Source: Neisseriaceae bacterium CLB008 (GTDB lineage Bacteria > Pseudomonadota > Gammaproteobacteria > Burkholderiales > Neisseriaceae). From it: 64,000 nt of DNA. A program made the translations under genes and the position numbers. Positions 44,072 to 54,028 of this stretch are shown here, one piece after another; positions within the stretch are counted from its first letter, which is position 1; every line of letters begins with the position of its first letter. Location: contig CP166133.1 of the NCBI GenBank assembly GCA_041228285.1, forward strand, positions 806,001 to 870,000. Direction: 5' to 3'. The notes beneath the pieces are model-generated. The model worked only from the letters and a program-made list of their open reading frames with translations, searched no databases and was not told the origin of the DNA.

Positions 44072-44716
44072 ATGAACCATCCCTACATTGTTGTTGAAGG
44101 TGCGATTGGCTGTGGTAAATCGGCCTTAAGCCGTAAGCTGGCGGCGTATTTTGACGCCATGTGGCTGTCTGAGCGGCCCGAATCGAATCCCTTTTTGAAT
44201 CAATTTTATTTGAATGCCGCCAATCACGGCCTCGCGACCGAGCTGTGGTTTGCTATGCGCCGCTCTGAAAGTGCCGAGCTGGTGGCGGCTGAGCGTGATA
44301 AACACAGCCGCTTAGTGAGCGATTTTTTGCTGGAAAAGGGCGAAATCTTTTCCACCATTATTTTGAGTGAAGACGAGCGCAAGCTGTATTGGGAGCTGTC
44401 GCAAAAAGTGATGCCGCAGTATCCTGCGCCCAATTTAGTGGTGTATTTACAGGCATCTGACGACACGATTAATAAGCAGTTAAGCAGTCGCGACGACGCG
44501 ACGTGGAAGTTGTTTCCAGAGGGCTATTTGTCGCAAATAAATGACGAATACCAGCGTTTTTTCCATTTGTATACCCGTGCGCCAGTGTTGATTGCCAACG
44601 TGGACGACATGGATTTCATTGGGAACGACGATCATTTTGAGCTGTTGGTGCACGCCATTGTCAATATGCAAGGCAGCCGCGGCTACTTGAATCTGGATGA
44701 AACCTTACCCAGCTAA
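44072..44716 (+). CDS. Deoxynucleoside kinase
   Basis: Kinase of 214 residues of the dNK family that phosphorylates deoxyadenosine or deoxyguanosine for salvage. The P-loop is [12 protein letters not shown] at about residues 9-20. [13 protein letters not shown] carries the substrate-site Glu, and [11 protein letters not shown] resembles the lid. It lies between folK and panB, a gene order seen in other Betaproteobacteria. Confidence 0.88.
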   Translation: MNHPYIVVEGAIGCGKSALSRKLAAYFDAMWLSERPESNPFLNQFYLNAANHGLATELWFAMRRSESAELVAAERDKHSRLVSDFLLEKGEIFSTIILSEDERKLYWELSQKVMPQYPAPNLVVYLQASDDTINKQLSSRDDATWKLFPEGYLSQINDEYQRFFHLYTRAPVLIANVDDMDFIGNDDHFELLVHAIVNMQGSRGYLNLDETLPS

Positions 44717-44742
44717 TGGGTTGTAGAAATAAAGGAGTCACC

Positions 44743-45531
44743 ATGACCACGATCAGTACCTTACAAAAAATGAAAAGCCAGGGTGAGAAAATCACCATGC
44801 TGACCTGTTACGAAGCCAGCTTTGCCAGCATGATGGCGCGCGCCCAAGTCGACACGCTGCTGGTAGGCGATTCGCTTGGCATGACGGTGCAGGGCCACAA
44901 CAGTACGCTGCCGGTGACGCTGGCACAAATGTGCTACCACGTTGAAGCCGTCTGTCGCGGCAACCAAGAAGCCTTAATCATTGCCGATTTACCGTTTGGT
45001 AGCTACCAGCAAAGCAAGGAGCAAGCGTTTGCCTCCGCCGCGGAATTAATGGCCGCTGGCGCACAGATGGTCAAGCTTGAAGGCGGTGTGTGGATGGCAG
45101 AAACCACGCGCTTTTTACATGAGCGCGGCATTCCTGTCTGTGCCCACATTGGCTTGACGCCTCAGTCTGTGAATGCCTTTGGTGGCTATAAGGTTCAGGG
45201 TAAAACCGACGATGCTGCGGTGGCCTTAATGAACGACGCCAAAGCACATGAAGCCGCGGGCGCCAGCATTGTCTTAATGGAATGCGTGCCGGCTGAATTG
45301 GCGAAAAAAGTCACCGAGGCTTTAAGCTGCGTGACCATCGGCATCGGTGCTGGCGTGGATTGTGATGGGCAAGTGTTGGTGATGCACGATATGTTGGGCG
45401 TTTACCCAGGTAAAGCGGCTCGCTTCGTGCGTAATTTTATGCCCGAGAGCGACAGCATTCAGGGCGCTTTTGAAGCCTATGTGGCAGCGGTTAAAAATCA
45501 AAGCTTCCCGGCCGTGGAACACTCGTTCTAA
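44743..45531 (+). CDS. panB: Ketopantoate hydroxymethyltransferase
   Basis: Enzyme of 262 residues for the first step of pantothenate synthesis, from 2-oxoisovalerate and methylene-tetrahydrofolate. It has [39 protein letters not shown] and KLEGG, with the metal ligands in GDSLG and LEGG. AAGGAGTCACC precedes the ATG. It is followed by a strong terminator although panC lies next. Confidence 0.96.
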   Translation: MTTISTLQKMKSQGEKITMLTCYEASFASMMARAQVDTLLVGDSLGMTVQGHNSTLPVTLAQMCYHVEAVCRGNQEALIIADLPFGSYQQSKEQAFASAAELMAAGAQMVKLEGGVWMAETTRFLHERGIPVCAHIGLTPQSVNAFGGYKVQGKTDDAAVALMNDAKAHEAAGASIVLMECVPAELAKKVTEALSCVTIGIGAGVDCDGQVLVMHDMLGVYPGKAARFVRNFMPESDSIQGAFEAYVAAVKNQSFPAVEHSF

Positions 45532-45547
45532 AGGGTGTATAACATTG

Positions 45548-45587
45548 GGGTTCAGGAAGACAAAGGTCTTGCTGAACCCTTTTTATT
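45548..45587 (+). terminator. Terminator between panB and panC
   Basis: Fourteen-pair stem GGGTTCAGGAAGAC / GTCTTGCTGAACCC with one mismatch, then TTTTTATTTTTTT. panC therefore needs its own promoter or read-through. Confidence 0.92.
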
Positions 45588-45732
45588 TTTTTGCGGGCTG
45601 AACCTGTGTCAGGGCTTTTCAAACATGCTTTATCTACGGATGCAGGCGTATCTGAAAAGTCTTTCGTCGCCATTGTTGGGCTTTGTACTCACACGGCGTC
45701 CAGGTCGTCCATACATTGAAGAGAGAAAACGA

Positions 45733-46569
45733 ATGCGTATTATCCATACGGTTAAAGAGTTGCGCGAATGGCGAAAAACCGCCGGCGTCGTGGCGTTTGT
45801 GCCCACTATGGGCAACCTGCATGAAGGCCATTTGGCCTTAGTGGGCGAAGCCAAAAAGCGCGCTGATGCGGTGGTGGTGAGTATTTTTGTGAATCGCCTC
45901 CAGTTTGGACAAGGCGAAGACTTTCAAACCTATCCCCGTACCTTGGCCGATGATGCGGCTAAGCTAGAGGCATTAGATGTGGCGGTGATTTTTGCCCCCG
46001 ACGAGCATGAGCTGTACCCACGGGTGAAGCAAGATTTTAACGTGGAGCCGCCGCACATTCAAAATGAACTGTGTGGGGCGTTTCGTCCCGGACACTTTCG
46101 CGGCGTCGCCACGGTGGTGAGTAAGCTGTTTAATATTGTCCAGCCCGACGTGGCCTGCTTCGGTAAAAAAGATTATCAGCAGCTGCACGTGATTCGCGCC
46201 ATGGTGGCGGATTTAAACATGCCGATAGACATTGTGCCGGTGGATACTGGCCGTGCGGCCAACGGCTTGGCCTTGTCTAGCCGTAATGGGTATTTGACTG
46301 AGGCTGAGCGGGCGCAGGCACCAGAGCTGTACGCCGTCTTAAGCGAGATGAAAGAAGCCATTGAGGCCGGCTCTAAGGACTATGCTGGCCTAGAGGTAAC
46401 CGCTAAATCACGCTTAGCTGCTACCGGCTGGGACGTAGATTACGTGGAAGTGCGCGATGCTGAGACGCTAGAGGTTGCAGCGGCAGGCGCGAAGCATGTG
46501 GTGATACTGGGCGCCGCGCGCTTAGGCGCCACGCGCTTGATTGACAATATTGAAGTAAGCTTGGCTTAA
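45733..46569 (+). CDS. panC: Pantothenate synthetase
   Basis: Enzyme of 278 residues that joins pantoate and beta-alanine using ATP. It contains [18 protein letters not shown] with the HxGH-type motif, [15 protein letters not shown], and [10 protein letters not shown]. In most PanC the second motif reads VNPxQF; here it is VNRLQF, a mild deviation. The start is the ATG after GAAGAGAGAAAACGA; the open frame upstream runs through the panB terminator and is not used. Confidence 0.95.
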   Translation: MRIIHTVKELREWRKTAGVVAFVPTMGNLHEGHLALVGEAKKRADAVVVSIFVNRLQFGQGEDFQTYPRTLADDAAKLEALDVAVIFAPDEHELYPRVKQDFNVEPPHIQNELCGAFRPGHFRGVATVVSKLFNIVQPDVACFGKKDYQQLHVIRAMVADLNMPIDIVPVDTGRAANGLALSSRNGYLTEAERAQAPELYAVLSEMKEAIEAGSKDYAGLEVTAKSRLAATGWDVDYVEVRDAETLEVAAAGAKHVVILGAARLGATRLIDNIEVSLA

Positions 46570-46580
46570 GTGGGGATGGC

Positions 46581-47105
46581 ATGACGCTGCGCGGTCAGCG
46601 CCTTCATCTGCGGGCCTTTGCCGTCGCCGATGCGGCGGCGGTGCATGCCTACACCTGCGACCCCCAAGTCATGCACTATTTGCCTGAGGGGGTGTTTGAT
46701 GAGGCGGCCGCTTTGGCCTTTGTGACTCAGCATGCTCATGCGGATGCGCATTATTGGGCGATGGTGTTGAATGAGGGCGAACGGCTGATCGGGCACTTAT
46801 GTTTTGAGCCTTATTTTGGCCAGCACAGCTACGAAATAGGCTGGGTGTGCCATCCGGATCATCAAGGCCGTGGTTATGTGACGGAAGCGGCGACTTTAAT
46901 GCTGGCTCATGGCTTTGAACGCATGGGGCTACACCGTGTGATTGCTACTTGTCAGCCGGATAATCCTGCTTCGTATCAGGTCATGGAAAAGCTGGGCATG
47001 CGCCGTGAAGGCCATTTTATTGCCTGTATTCCCAAGGGCGATGAGTGGTGGGACGAGTATTATTACGCTATTTTGGCCCGTGAATGGGCCGAGAGGCAAC
47101 CATAG
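46581..47105 (+). CDS. GNAT acetyltransferase, RimJ/RimL-like
   Basis: Acetyltransferase of 174 residues. The acetyl-CoA site reads CHPDHQGRGYVTEAA, matching the Q/RxxGxG/A motif. The end DEWWDEYYYAILAREW is typical of the RimJ-like group that acts on protein N-termini or small amines. The substrate is unknown. It starts 11 bp after panC. Confidence 0.85.
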   Translation: MTLRGQRLHLRAFAVADAAAVHAYTCDPQVMHYLPEGVFDEAAALAFVTQHAHADAHYWAMVLNEGERLIGHLCFEPYFGQHSYEIGWVCHPDHQGRGYVTEAATLMLAHGFERMGLHRVIATCQPDNPASYQVMEKLGMRREGHFIACIPKGDEWWDEYYYAILAREWAERQP

Positions 47106-47146
47106 CTATAGCGACTGTCGGAACCGCCGACATGAGGGGATGAATC

Positions 47147-48046
47147 ATGACATCATCGCAACATGAATTAAGGGCGTTGCCGTTTTATTTGGTCAACGTG
47201 TTTGCCGAAACCATTACCGCAGGCAATCCGTTGGCCGTGGTGTGCTTGGATGCGCCGCTGTCTGCGCCCAGCATGCAGGCTTTGGCCAAACAGATGAACC
47301 TATCGGAAACGGTGTTCATCGAACGAGATCCTAGCCAGCCTGAGGCTGACCCTAAGCTGCACATTTACACGCCCAGCGTGTGCCTGCCTTTCGCGGGCTA
47401 TCCGATTTTGGGTGCGGCATTTGTGCTACAGCAGCAGGGCGATGCCAGAGAAACGCTGGTATTGCAAGCAGAGGCTGGCCCGGTTGAAGTGAGCCTTACG
47501 CCTGAGTGCGTGTGGTTGAAAACGCCGCAGCCGCCCACCAGCCGCGTGGCCGACCTCAGCATGGCTGAGGCAGCAGCGATGCTGGGCCTAGAGGTGTCGG
47601 ACATTGCAGCGCAGCCGCTGTGGGTGAGCACCGGCTCGGAGCAGCTGTTGATTCAGTTGGCCTCGAAAGAAGCGGTGCTGCGCGCTAAGCCCGATCCGAT
47701 TTTGTTTGAGACCGGCGCTTATCTACGCCCCGGCCGTACCGTGGCCTATATTTGGTATGAGGCCGAAGCCTTGGCGACGGTGCGCATGTTTACGGGCCAA
47801 AACGGAGCCGTGGTGGAAGACCCCGGTACGGGCTCGGCCTGTGCCAACTTAGGCGGCCTACAGGTGTTGCGTGGCGACACGGATTTTGCTTGGCGGCTAG
47901 AGCAGGGCGAATGCGTACAGCGTTTAAACGTACTGCATTTGGCGGTGAAGCCAGGCCCGGTAGACGCAGCGCCGAGCGCGGCTGAAATTTGGGTCGGCGG
48001 AGCGGTGCTGCCAGTTGGCGAGGGCGTGTTGCACTGGCCTGGCTAA
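47147..48046 (+). CDS. PhzF-family isomerase/epimerase
   Basis: Protein of 299 residues with a diaminopimelate-epimerase-like fold. It starts PFYLVNVFAETITAGNPLAVV and has NLSETVF with the catalytic Glu, and DPGTGSACANLGG in the second half. Most stand-alone PhzF proteins have no assigned substrate; phenazine synthesis genes are absent here. It precedes the ychF promoter. Confidence 0.88.
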   Translation: MTSSQHELRALPFYLVNVFAETITAGNPLAVVCLDAPLSAPSMQALAKQMNLSETVFIERDPSQPEADPKLHIYTPSVCLPFAGYPILGAAFVLQQQGDARETLVLQAEAGPVEVSLTPECVWLKTPQPPTSRVADLSMAEAAAMLGLEVSDIAAQPLWVSTGSEQLLIQLASKEAVLRAKPDPILFETGAYLRPGRTVAYIWYEAEALATVRMFTGQNGAVVEDPGTGSACANLGGLQVLRGDTDFAWRLEQGECVQRLNVLHLAVKPGPVDAAPSAAEIWVGGAVLPVGEGVLHWPG

Positions 48047-48094
48047 AAAGCGGCTTTTCTATAGCAGAAGGGCGTCATTTTGACGGCTGTTGTG

Positions 48095-48103
48095 TGGTAC
48101 AAT
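48095..48103 (+). promoter_or_regulatory. Extended -10 promoter of ychF
   Basis: TGGTACAAT is an extended -10 element 36 bp before the ychF ATG. No good -35 is seen. Confidence 0.55.
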
Positions 48104-48139
48104 GGCCTATTTTTTTAAAGCAATTCTTCAGGACTAACC

Positions 48140-49231
48140 ATGAGTTTAAAATGCGGCATTGTTGGCTTGCCCAACGTCGGAAAATCAACTTTATTCAACG
48201 CCTTAACTAAGGCTGGTATTGAAGCAGCAAACTACCCTTTTTGCACCATCGAACCGAACGTCGGCATTGTCGAAGTGCCTGATGCGCGCATGGATGCGTT
48301 GGCGAAAATTGTGAATCCACAAAAAATGCAGCCGGCCATCGTCGAATTCGTCGACATCGCAGGCTTGGTGGCTGGTGCGAGTAAAGGCGAGGGCTTGGGC
48401 AACCAGTTCTTGGCCAATATTCGTGAAACCGACGCCATCGTGAACGTGGTGCGCTGCTTTGAAGACGGCAATATTGTGCACGTGGCGGGTAAGGTTGACC
48501 CGATTTCTGACATTGAAACCATTGGCACGGAACTGTGCTTGGCCGACTTAACGGCGGTTGAGCGCACCATTTTGAAAGAAGGCAAGCGCGCCAAAAGCGG
48601 TGATAAAGACGCGATGGTCTTGGTGAGCTTATTAGAAAAAGTCAAAGCCCACCTTGATCAAGGTTTGCCTGTACGCTCTATGGGCCTAGATGAAGACGAC
48701 TTGGCCGTGATTAAGCCTTTGTGCTTGTTGACCGTTAAGCCTGCTATGTACGTGGCCAACGTGTCAGAAGATGGTTTTGAAAACAACGAACACCTGGTTC
48801 GTTTGCAGGAATTGGCCGCTAAAGAAGGCGCGCCCGTAGTGGCTTTGTGTGCCTCTATGGAAGCCGAAATTGCCGATTTGGACGATGCGGATAAGCAAGA
48901 ATTCTTAGGCGAAATGGGCCTAGAGGAACCTGGTTTGAATCGCTTGATTCGTGCCGGTTACGAACTGTTAGGCTTGCAAACCTACTTCACCGCAGGGGTG
49001 AAAGAAGTACGCGCTTGGACGATTAAAAAAGGCGACACCGCCCCTAAAGCCGCAGGCGTGATCCACACCGACTTTGAGCGCGGCTTTATTCGCGCTCAGG
49101 TGATTGCATTTGAAGACTTCGTGGCCTTAGGCGGTGAAGCCAAGGCGAAAGAAGCCGGTAAAATGCGCGCAGAAGGCAAAGAGTATGTGGTTGCCGACGG
49201 CGATGTAATTAACTTCTTATTTAATGTTTAA
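48140..49231 (+). CDS. ychF: Redox-regulated ATPase YchF (Obg family)
   Basis: Obg-type P-loop protein of 363 residues that prefers ATP and binds ribosomes. G1 is GLPNVGKST, switch residues lie in [12 protein letters not shown], and G3 reads [14 protein letters not shown]. The TGS domain is at the C-terminus ([19 protein letters not shown]...[15 protein letters not shown]). It is followed 14 bp later by tyrS. Confidence 0.96.
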   Translation: MSLKCGIVGLPNVGKSTLFNALTKAGIEAANYPFCTIEPNVGIVEVPDARMDALAKIVNPQKMQPAIVEFVDIAGLVAGASKGEGLGNQFLANIRETDAIVNVVRCFEDGNIVHVAGKVDPISDIETIGTELCLADLTAVERTILKEGKRAKSGDKDAMVLVSLLEKVKAHLDQGLPVRSMGLDEDDLAVIKPLCLLTVKPAMYVANVSEDGFENNEHLVRLQELAAKEGAPVVALCASMEAEIADLDDADKQEFLGEMGLEEPGLNRLIRAGYELLGLQTYFTAGVKEVRAWTIKKGDTAPKAAGVIHTDFERGFIRAQVIAFEDFVALGGEAKAKEAGKMRAEGKEYVVADGDVINFLFNV

Positions 49232-49245
49232 TTGGAGACACAACG

Positions 49246-50514
49246 ATGACGATGGGTTTAATCGAGCAACTACAAGAACGTGGCCTTTTGGCGCAGGTAA
49301 CCGATGCTGAGGCATTAGAAAGCTTACTGGCGGAACAAAAAGTGTCATTGTATTGTGGCTTCGACCCAACCGCAGACAGTTTGCATATTGGTCATTTGTT
49401 GCCTGTATTGACGCTTAAGCGCTTTCAGGATTATGGTCACCACCCGATCGCATTGGTCGGCGGTGCAACCGGCATGATTGGCGACCCAAGCTTTAAAGCG
49501 ACTGAACGCAGCCTGAACACCCCTGACGTGGTGGCCGGCTGGGTAGAAAAAATCCGCAATCAATTAAAGCCTTTCCTTTCGTTTGACGGCGTGAATCCAG
49601 CACGCATGGCAAACAATCACGATTGGTTCGGCCACATGGACACCCTCAGCTTCTTACGCGACATCGGCAAGCATTTTTCGGTGAACGCGATGATCAATAA
49701 AGAGTCGGTGAAGCAGCGCCTAGACCGTGACGACGTTGGCATTTCGTTTACCGAATTTGCCTACAGCCTGTTGCAGGCCTATGACTTTGCTGAGTTGAAC
49801 AAGACTCAAGGCTGCCAGCTGCAAATTGGCGGTTCTGATCAGTGGGGCAACATCACCGCCGGCATCGACTTAACCCGTCGCTTAAACCGCGAAACGGTTT
49901 ATGGCTTGACCTTGCAGTTGGTGACCAAGTCAGACGGCACCAAGTTTGGTAAGACTGAAGGCGGCGCGATTTGGCTAGATGCGAAGAAAACGTCTCCGTA
50001 TCAGTTCTACCAGTTCTGGTTAAAAGTTGCCGACGCCGACGTGTACCGTTTCTTGGCCTTCTTTACCTTCTTGTCTATGGACGAGATTCGTCAAATTGAA
50101 GCCGACGATCAGGCCAGTAGCAAAGCGCCTCAAGCGCAGCGTATTTTGGCTGAGCAAATGACGCGCTTGGTGCACGGTGAGGCAGCTTTAGAAGCCGCTC
50201 AGCGCATTAGCCAAAGCCTGTTTGCGGAAGACCAAAGCGCTTTGACCGAAGACGACTTTGAGCAGCTGGCCTTAGACGGCTTGCCAAGCTTTGAAGTGAG
50301 TGGAGAGGTCAACGTGGTGGCGGCTTTGGTGACGGCTCAATTGGCTAAGTCTAACAACGAAGCACGTGGTTTTATCAGCCAAGGTGCAGCGGTGATTAAT
50401 GGTCAAAAAGTAACCGATCAAGACTATGTACTGGCCGATGCCGACAAGCGTTTTGGTCGCTACACCATCATTCGTCGCGGCAAACGCAACCACGCCTTAT
50501 TGATTTGGGCCTAA
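49246..50514 (+). CDS. tyrS: Tyrosyl-tRNA synthetase
   Basis: Class I synthetase of 422 residues. The HIGH motif appears in [13 protein letters not shown], the KMSKS-like loop is [13 protein letters not shown], and the tyrosine pocket is in [11 protein letters not shown]. The C-terminal S4 RNA-binding domain starts near [22 protein letters not shown] lies eight bases before the ATG. It closes the ychF-tyrS unit at a terminator. Confidence 0.96.
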   Translation: MTMGLIEQLQERGLLAQVTDAEALESLLAEQKVSLYCGFDPTADSLHIGHLLPVLTLKRFQDYGHHPIALVGGATGMIGDPSFKATERSLNTPDVVAGWVEKIRNQLKPFLSFDGVNPARMANNHDWFGHMDTLSFLRDIGKHFSVNAMINKESVKQRLDRDDVGISFTEFAYSLLQAYDFAELNKTQGCQLQIGGSDQWGNITAGIDLTRRLNRETVYGLTLQLVTKSDGTKFGKTEGGAIWLDAKKTSPYQFYQFWLKVADADVYRFLAFFTFLSMDEIRQIEADDQASSKAPQAQRILAEQMTRLVHGEAALEAAQRISQSLFAEDQSALTEDDFEQLALDGLPSFEVSGEVNVVAALVTAQLAKSNNEARGFISQGAAVINGQKVTDQDYVLADADKRFGRYTIIRRGKRNHALLIWA

Positions 50515-50530
50515 GCGCCAAGGCATGAGA

Positions 50531-50561
50531 AAAGCCCCCATCTGTAGATGGGGGCTTTTTT
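50531..50561. terminator. Bidirectional terminator tyrS / decarboxylase
   Basis: Twelve-pair perfect stem AAAGCCCCCATC-TGTA-GATGGGGGCTTT continuing into T. Confidence 0.93.
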
Positions 50562-50582
50562 GTGGCCATCGGTTAGCCAGGC

Positions 50583-52484
50583 TTATTCTAGCGGCACCAG
50601 CTTGGCCTGTTCTTTTTTGCTCAACACCCGAATGGCGTAGCCGTTGGGCCGATGCACTAGGCCGTGGATCTCATGGGGGGCGTCGGCCAAAATCAAATTG
50701 GTCAAAAACTTCAATACGGCTTCGTCAATGACCTGCGCCGGTACCAAAACGGGGATGCCCGGAGGATAGGGCACGATTTGGTCGCAGCAGACTTTACCAA
50801 TCAGGGTTTTATTGGGCTTGCCGGCCTTGATTAAGGGGATGTAGTCGCCGGCAAAGTAAAATGCATCGCGTGGCAGGCCCGCTAGCTTGGTGAAGCTGGG
50901 GACTTTTAAGAGCGGTTTTTTGACGTTGAGGCGGCGTTTAGGTGCCTCGGCGGAAAGGGTGGTTAAGGCGTGGACCAGCCGCATCATTTTATTGGCCGTG
51001 GCGCCAATGGTGACGATGGCGGTGATGGTGGCGAAGGTGGATTTTTCGACCTGAATGTTAAAGCGTTCAAACAACAGCTGCTGTACCTGATCGCCTGACA
51101 GGCCGCTCGCGCGCACGTCGATGGTGATTTTGGTGGGGTCGAGCCGAATTTGATCATGCTTTAAGGCTTCGGGCAGCAGCTCTGCCAGCGTTAACACGCT
51201 GAATAGGCGCGTTTCATTGATTTTTTGGCGCAGGGTTTCAGCCAGGCTCAGCGCTTTTTCTAATAGGCCGTAGCCCTCCATCACCATTTGCTGGCGCGCC
51301 ACGTCGAGGCTGGCGATGATGCTGTACTGCGGGCTAGTCGACGCATGCATATTAAAGGTTTCGCGCAGAATGTGTGGATTGTGTTCAGGGTCGTTGACGT
51401 GGACCATGCTGGCCTGAGAAAACGCCGACATGGTTTTGTGGGTGCTTTGGGTGACATAGTCGGCGCCGAGCTCTAAGGCGGTGGGCCTAAAGCGCGGATG
51501 GAAACGGGCAAAGCCATACCAGGCCTCGTCGATGATGACCTTCATGCCGTGTTTGTGAGCCGCCTCAATCACAGGTTTCAGGTCATAGCATAGGCCATCG
51601 TAGGTGCTGCTGGTAAGGATGATGGCTTTGGCGTGGGGCTGGGCTTCGATGGTGGCCAAAATAGTGGCCAGCGGCACCGAGGCAAAGATGCCTAAGGCCT
51701 CATTGACGCTGCTGTTTAAATACACCGGCCGTGCGCCGGAAAGAATCACGCCGTGATGCACCGATTTATGGCAGTTGCGGTCGAGCAAGAGGGTGTCGCC
51801 CGGTACCAGCACGCTTTGTAAAATGACCTTATTGGCCGTAGAGGAACCGTTGGTGGCGAAATAAGTGGTTTTGGCGCCAAAAGCTTCTGCTGCAAGCCTT
51901 TGTGCGTCGGCGATGACGCCTTCGGGATGCAGCAGCGAATCTAAGCTTTGCACCGATACGGATAGGTCGGCTTGCCAGATGTTTTGGCCGACAAAATGAT
52001 AGAAGTCAGAGCCCCAAGCGCTGTAACGCAGCGAATAGCCGCCAGAATGGCCAGGGGTGTGCCATGAATCAGGTTGAGTGTTGACGTAGTTTTTTAAAGC
52101 GCTAAAGAAAGGAGTTGACGCTTTGTGTTGTAAATTCTGACACACTAAGGCCAACAGCGAGGCCATGGAATAGGTTTCGCTGTCGGTGCCGTAAACGCGT
52201 GGGCCAAAGGGATTGGGCGCGCTGGCCTTATGCCACCAGTAGGCATTGAGCTCGAGGCGCCAATCGCCTTCGATGAGGGCGTGTAGGGTTTTTAAGTGTT
52301 GCTTGTTTAGGCGTGCGCCGTCAAAGATGACTGCGTGAATGCCGGCATCTTGTACGTATTCGGCGAATTGCTCGACGGCGCAGTTTTCAAAGGCCACCAT
52401 TAATGGGGCCGCCACCTGCATTTGGTTAGAAATAGGGCTTTTGCCTTCTTTTGAGACAATCAATACGGTACACAGTGCACTCAT
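50583..52484 (-). CDS. Orn/Lys/Arg decarboxylase, PLP-dependent
   Basis: Fold I PLP enzyme of 633 residues. The PLP lysine is about residue 350 (TQSTHKTMSAFSQ), and the cofactor site also has FATNGSSTANK and IIDEAWYGFARFHP. The family separates arginine, lysine and ornithine decarboxylases poorly by eye, so the substrate is left open. The inducible E. coli enzymes are 711-756 residues; here the N-terminal wing region looks reduced. AAGGAG precedes the ATG. It would make a polyamine and consume protons, aiding acid resistance. No antiporter gene is next to it. Confidence 0.85.
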   Translation of the reverse strand: MSALCTVLIVSKEGKSPISNQMQVAAPLMVAFENCAVEQFAEYVQDAGIHAVIFDGARLNKQHLKTLHALIEGDWRLELNAYWWHKASAPNPFGPRVYGTDSETYSMASLLALVCQNLQHKASTPFFSALKNYVNTQPDSWHTPGHSGGYSLRYSAWGSDFYHFVGQNIWQADLSVSVQSLDSLLHPEGVIADAQRLAAEAFGAKTTYFATNGSSTANKVILQSVLVPGDTLLLDRNCHKSVHHGVILSGARPVYLNSSVNEALGIFASVPLATILATIEAQPHAKAIILTSSTYDGLCYDLKPVIEAAHKHGMKVIIDEAWYGFARFHPRFRPTALELGADYVTQSTHKTMSAFSQASMVHVNDPEHNPHILRETFNMHASTSPQYSIIASLDVARQQMVMEGYGLLEKALSLAETLRQKINETRLFSVLTLAELLPEALKHDQIRLDPTKITIDVRASGLSGDQVQQLLFERFNIQVEKSTFATITAIVTIGATANKMMRLVHALTTLSAEAPKRRLNVKKPLLKVPSFTKLAGLPRDAFYFAGDYIPLIKAGKPNKTLIGKVCCDQIVPYPPGIPVLVPAQVIDEAVLKFLTNLILADAPHEIHGLVHRPNGYAIRVLSKKEQAKLVPLE

Positions 52485-52928
52485 TATTTCTCCTTTAAAG
52501 AGATTTATTTATCATTTATGGTCAAGACAATAGAAATAATATGACAAATTCCTTAAAACTCCTTTATACTCAACGCAACCGCCTCAGATTGTGGCCATGG
52601 TTACGTGAAGTATGGATAGTCGCTATGCTTAGTATGACCAATAACTGGCTTGAAAGACAGTGCTTTATTGGATTATTGACACAAAAGTCATGAATTGCGT
52701 CAAGCATAGTGGGTATATTCTTCAGTCCTAATCAATGATGTTGATTTGATGATTGATTTTTTTTGAATGATTGCGTAATAATAGGGTCTAACAACCGTGA
52801 AAAGCCCAGTTTACGGCCGTTTCGGCGGTATTATTGTTTAAGAAAAAGCAAACAGAGCGTGTTTTTTGTTGCGGTAAGCTAAAAAAGTGCTTATCATCGA
52901 CGCCTAACCTTTTGAAGGAGTAAAATGC
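52485..52928. other. 444-bp AT-rich intergenic region, divergent promoters
   Basis: No gene is seen. The region is AT-rich and separates the decarboxylase (minus) from the HU gene (plus). Near 52676 a TTGAC...GTCAA inverted pair spans 28 bp. The HU leader contains CGGCCGTTTCGGCGG. The HU binding site GAAGGAG is at the right edge. Promoters cannot be assigned firmly. Confidence 0.5.
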
Positions 52929-53201
52929 ATGAACAAGTCTGAATTAATTGAAGCCATCGCGGCTGAATCTGGTTTGACCAAAGCTGATGCTGGTAAAGCA
53001 TTGGACGCTTTGACCCAAACTGTTACTGATACTTTGAAAAAAGGTGACAGCGTATCTTTGATCGGTTTCGGTACTTTTAAAGTAAGCAACCGTGCTGAAC
53101 GTCAAGGCCGCAACCCTAAAACTGGTGAGCCATTGACCATTAAAGCCGCTAAAGTACCTAGCTTCTCTGCTGGTAAAGGCTTTAAAGACGCTTTGAAATA
53201 A
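52929..53201 (+). CDS. hupB: Histone-like DNA-binding protein HU-beta
   Basis: Ninety-residue HU subunit. It starts [20 protein letters not shown] and has the core [20 protein letters not shown] with the DNA-intercalating Asn-Pro at the arm tip (RNPKTGEPL). It bends and compacts DNA. GAAGGAG lies eight bases before the ATG. The long AT-rich leader and strong terminator fit high expression. Confidence 0.96.
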   Translation: MNKSELIEAIAAESGLTKADAGKALDALTQTVTDTLKKGDSVSLIGFGTFKVSNRAERQGRNPKTGEPLTIKAAKVPSFSAGKGFKDALK

Positions 53202-53253
53202 GCCCAATTCGTTAATGATCAAAACAAATTGTTTTGGTCTTTTAACATAAAAA

Positions 53254-53288
53254 AACACGCTTTGTGCCGACACAAGCGTGTTTTTTTT
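53254..53288. terminator. Terminator after hupB
   Basis: Stem AACACGCTTTGTG-CCGA-CACAAGCGTGTT with one bulge and eight T following; A tract on the other side also serves the lrp-like gene. Confidence 0.92.
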
Positions 53289-53299
53289 GTGTCTGTCAT

Positions 53300-53761
53300 T
53301 TAGTCGATTAGGACTTTGAGGCTTTGTTTGGTGTTGCTCATGGCGACAACGGTTTCAAAGCCTTTAATATTGTCTGAAGCAAAAAACAATGTTTGCGTTA
53401 ACGCTTCGTACTCAGCCATGTCTTTAACATTAAGAATGAGAAAAAAATCATGGTCTCCGGTCACATAATAAGCTTGCTGAACCTGTGGGCAGGCATTAAA
53501 AGCCTGTTTGTGGGCCGTCAATAAATCTAAACGTTCATTTTCTAACCTCACCTTCACCAAAATGGTTAACGGCCGACCGCATTTACTCGGATCCACAATG
53601 CTGACGTTGTGCGTAATGACGCCTGCTGCTTCTAGTGCAGCAATGCGGCGATTGACCGCGGATGCGGACAGATTGACCGCTTCGGCAAGGTCTCGCTGTG
53701 ATAGTCGATTATTTTCCTGTAACAGCGTTAAGAGTTTTTTATCATAGCGATCGAGGGTCAT
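53300..53761 (-). CDS. Lrp/AsnC-family regulator
   Basis: Regulator of 153 residues. The N-terminal helix-turn-helix reads LLTLLQENNRLSQRDLAEAV, then SASAVNRRIAALEAAGVI. The C-terminal RAM ligand domain has YYVTGDHDFFLILNV. It faces a diaminopropionate ammonia-lyase gene across about 270 bp. In enteric bacteria such lyase genes have an Lrp-type activator next door, so control of the downstream module is likely. Confidence 0.87.
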   Translation of the reverse strand: MTLDRYDKKLLTLLQENNRLSQRDLAEAVNLSASAVNRRIAALEAAGVITHNVSIVDPSKCGRPLTILVKVRLENERLDLLTAHKQAFNACPQVQQAYYVTGDHDFFLILNVKDMAEYEALTQTLFFASDNIKGFETVVAMSNTKQSLKVLID

Positions 53762-53942
53762 GCTGACGCCTTTTAGGTTGCGGTGAGAAGGAATGAATCA
53801 ATCATGCATTTCTGATGGCTAAAGCACCGATTTGTTGCATTCTTGGGGCTGAGTTAAGCGTTTTTTAAGGCCATCCCTAGGCTAAGATGAATGGTGTGGC
53901 TGTCGTAGCAAAGAATGAGCTTAAGCCGAAGAAGTATATAGA

Positions 53943-53968
53943 TAAAAAACGGCATTGTGAATGCCGTT
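53943..53968 (-). terminator. Hairpin with T run on the minus strand
   Basis: Stem AACGGCATT-GTG... AATGCCGTT, nine pairs. On the minus strand six T follow. No minus-strand gene ends here, because the ammonia-lyase gene to the right is on the plus strand. It may stop antisense transcription or be the end of a small RNA. Confidence 0.5.
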
Positions 53969-54028
53969 ATGGGCCTAGGCTTGTTTTAGATGGCTGATTT
54001 TAATCTTTAATCATGAGGAGAAGTGTCG

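Noticed and set aside
45535-45732. N-terminal extension of panC
   Set aside because: The extension would run through the panB terminator and has no similarity to PanC.
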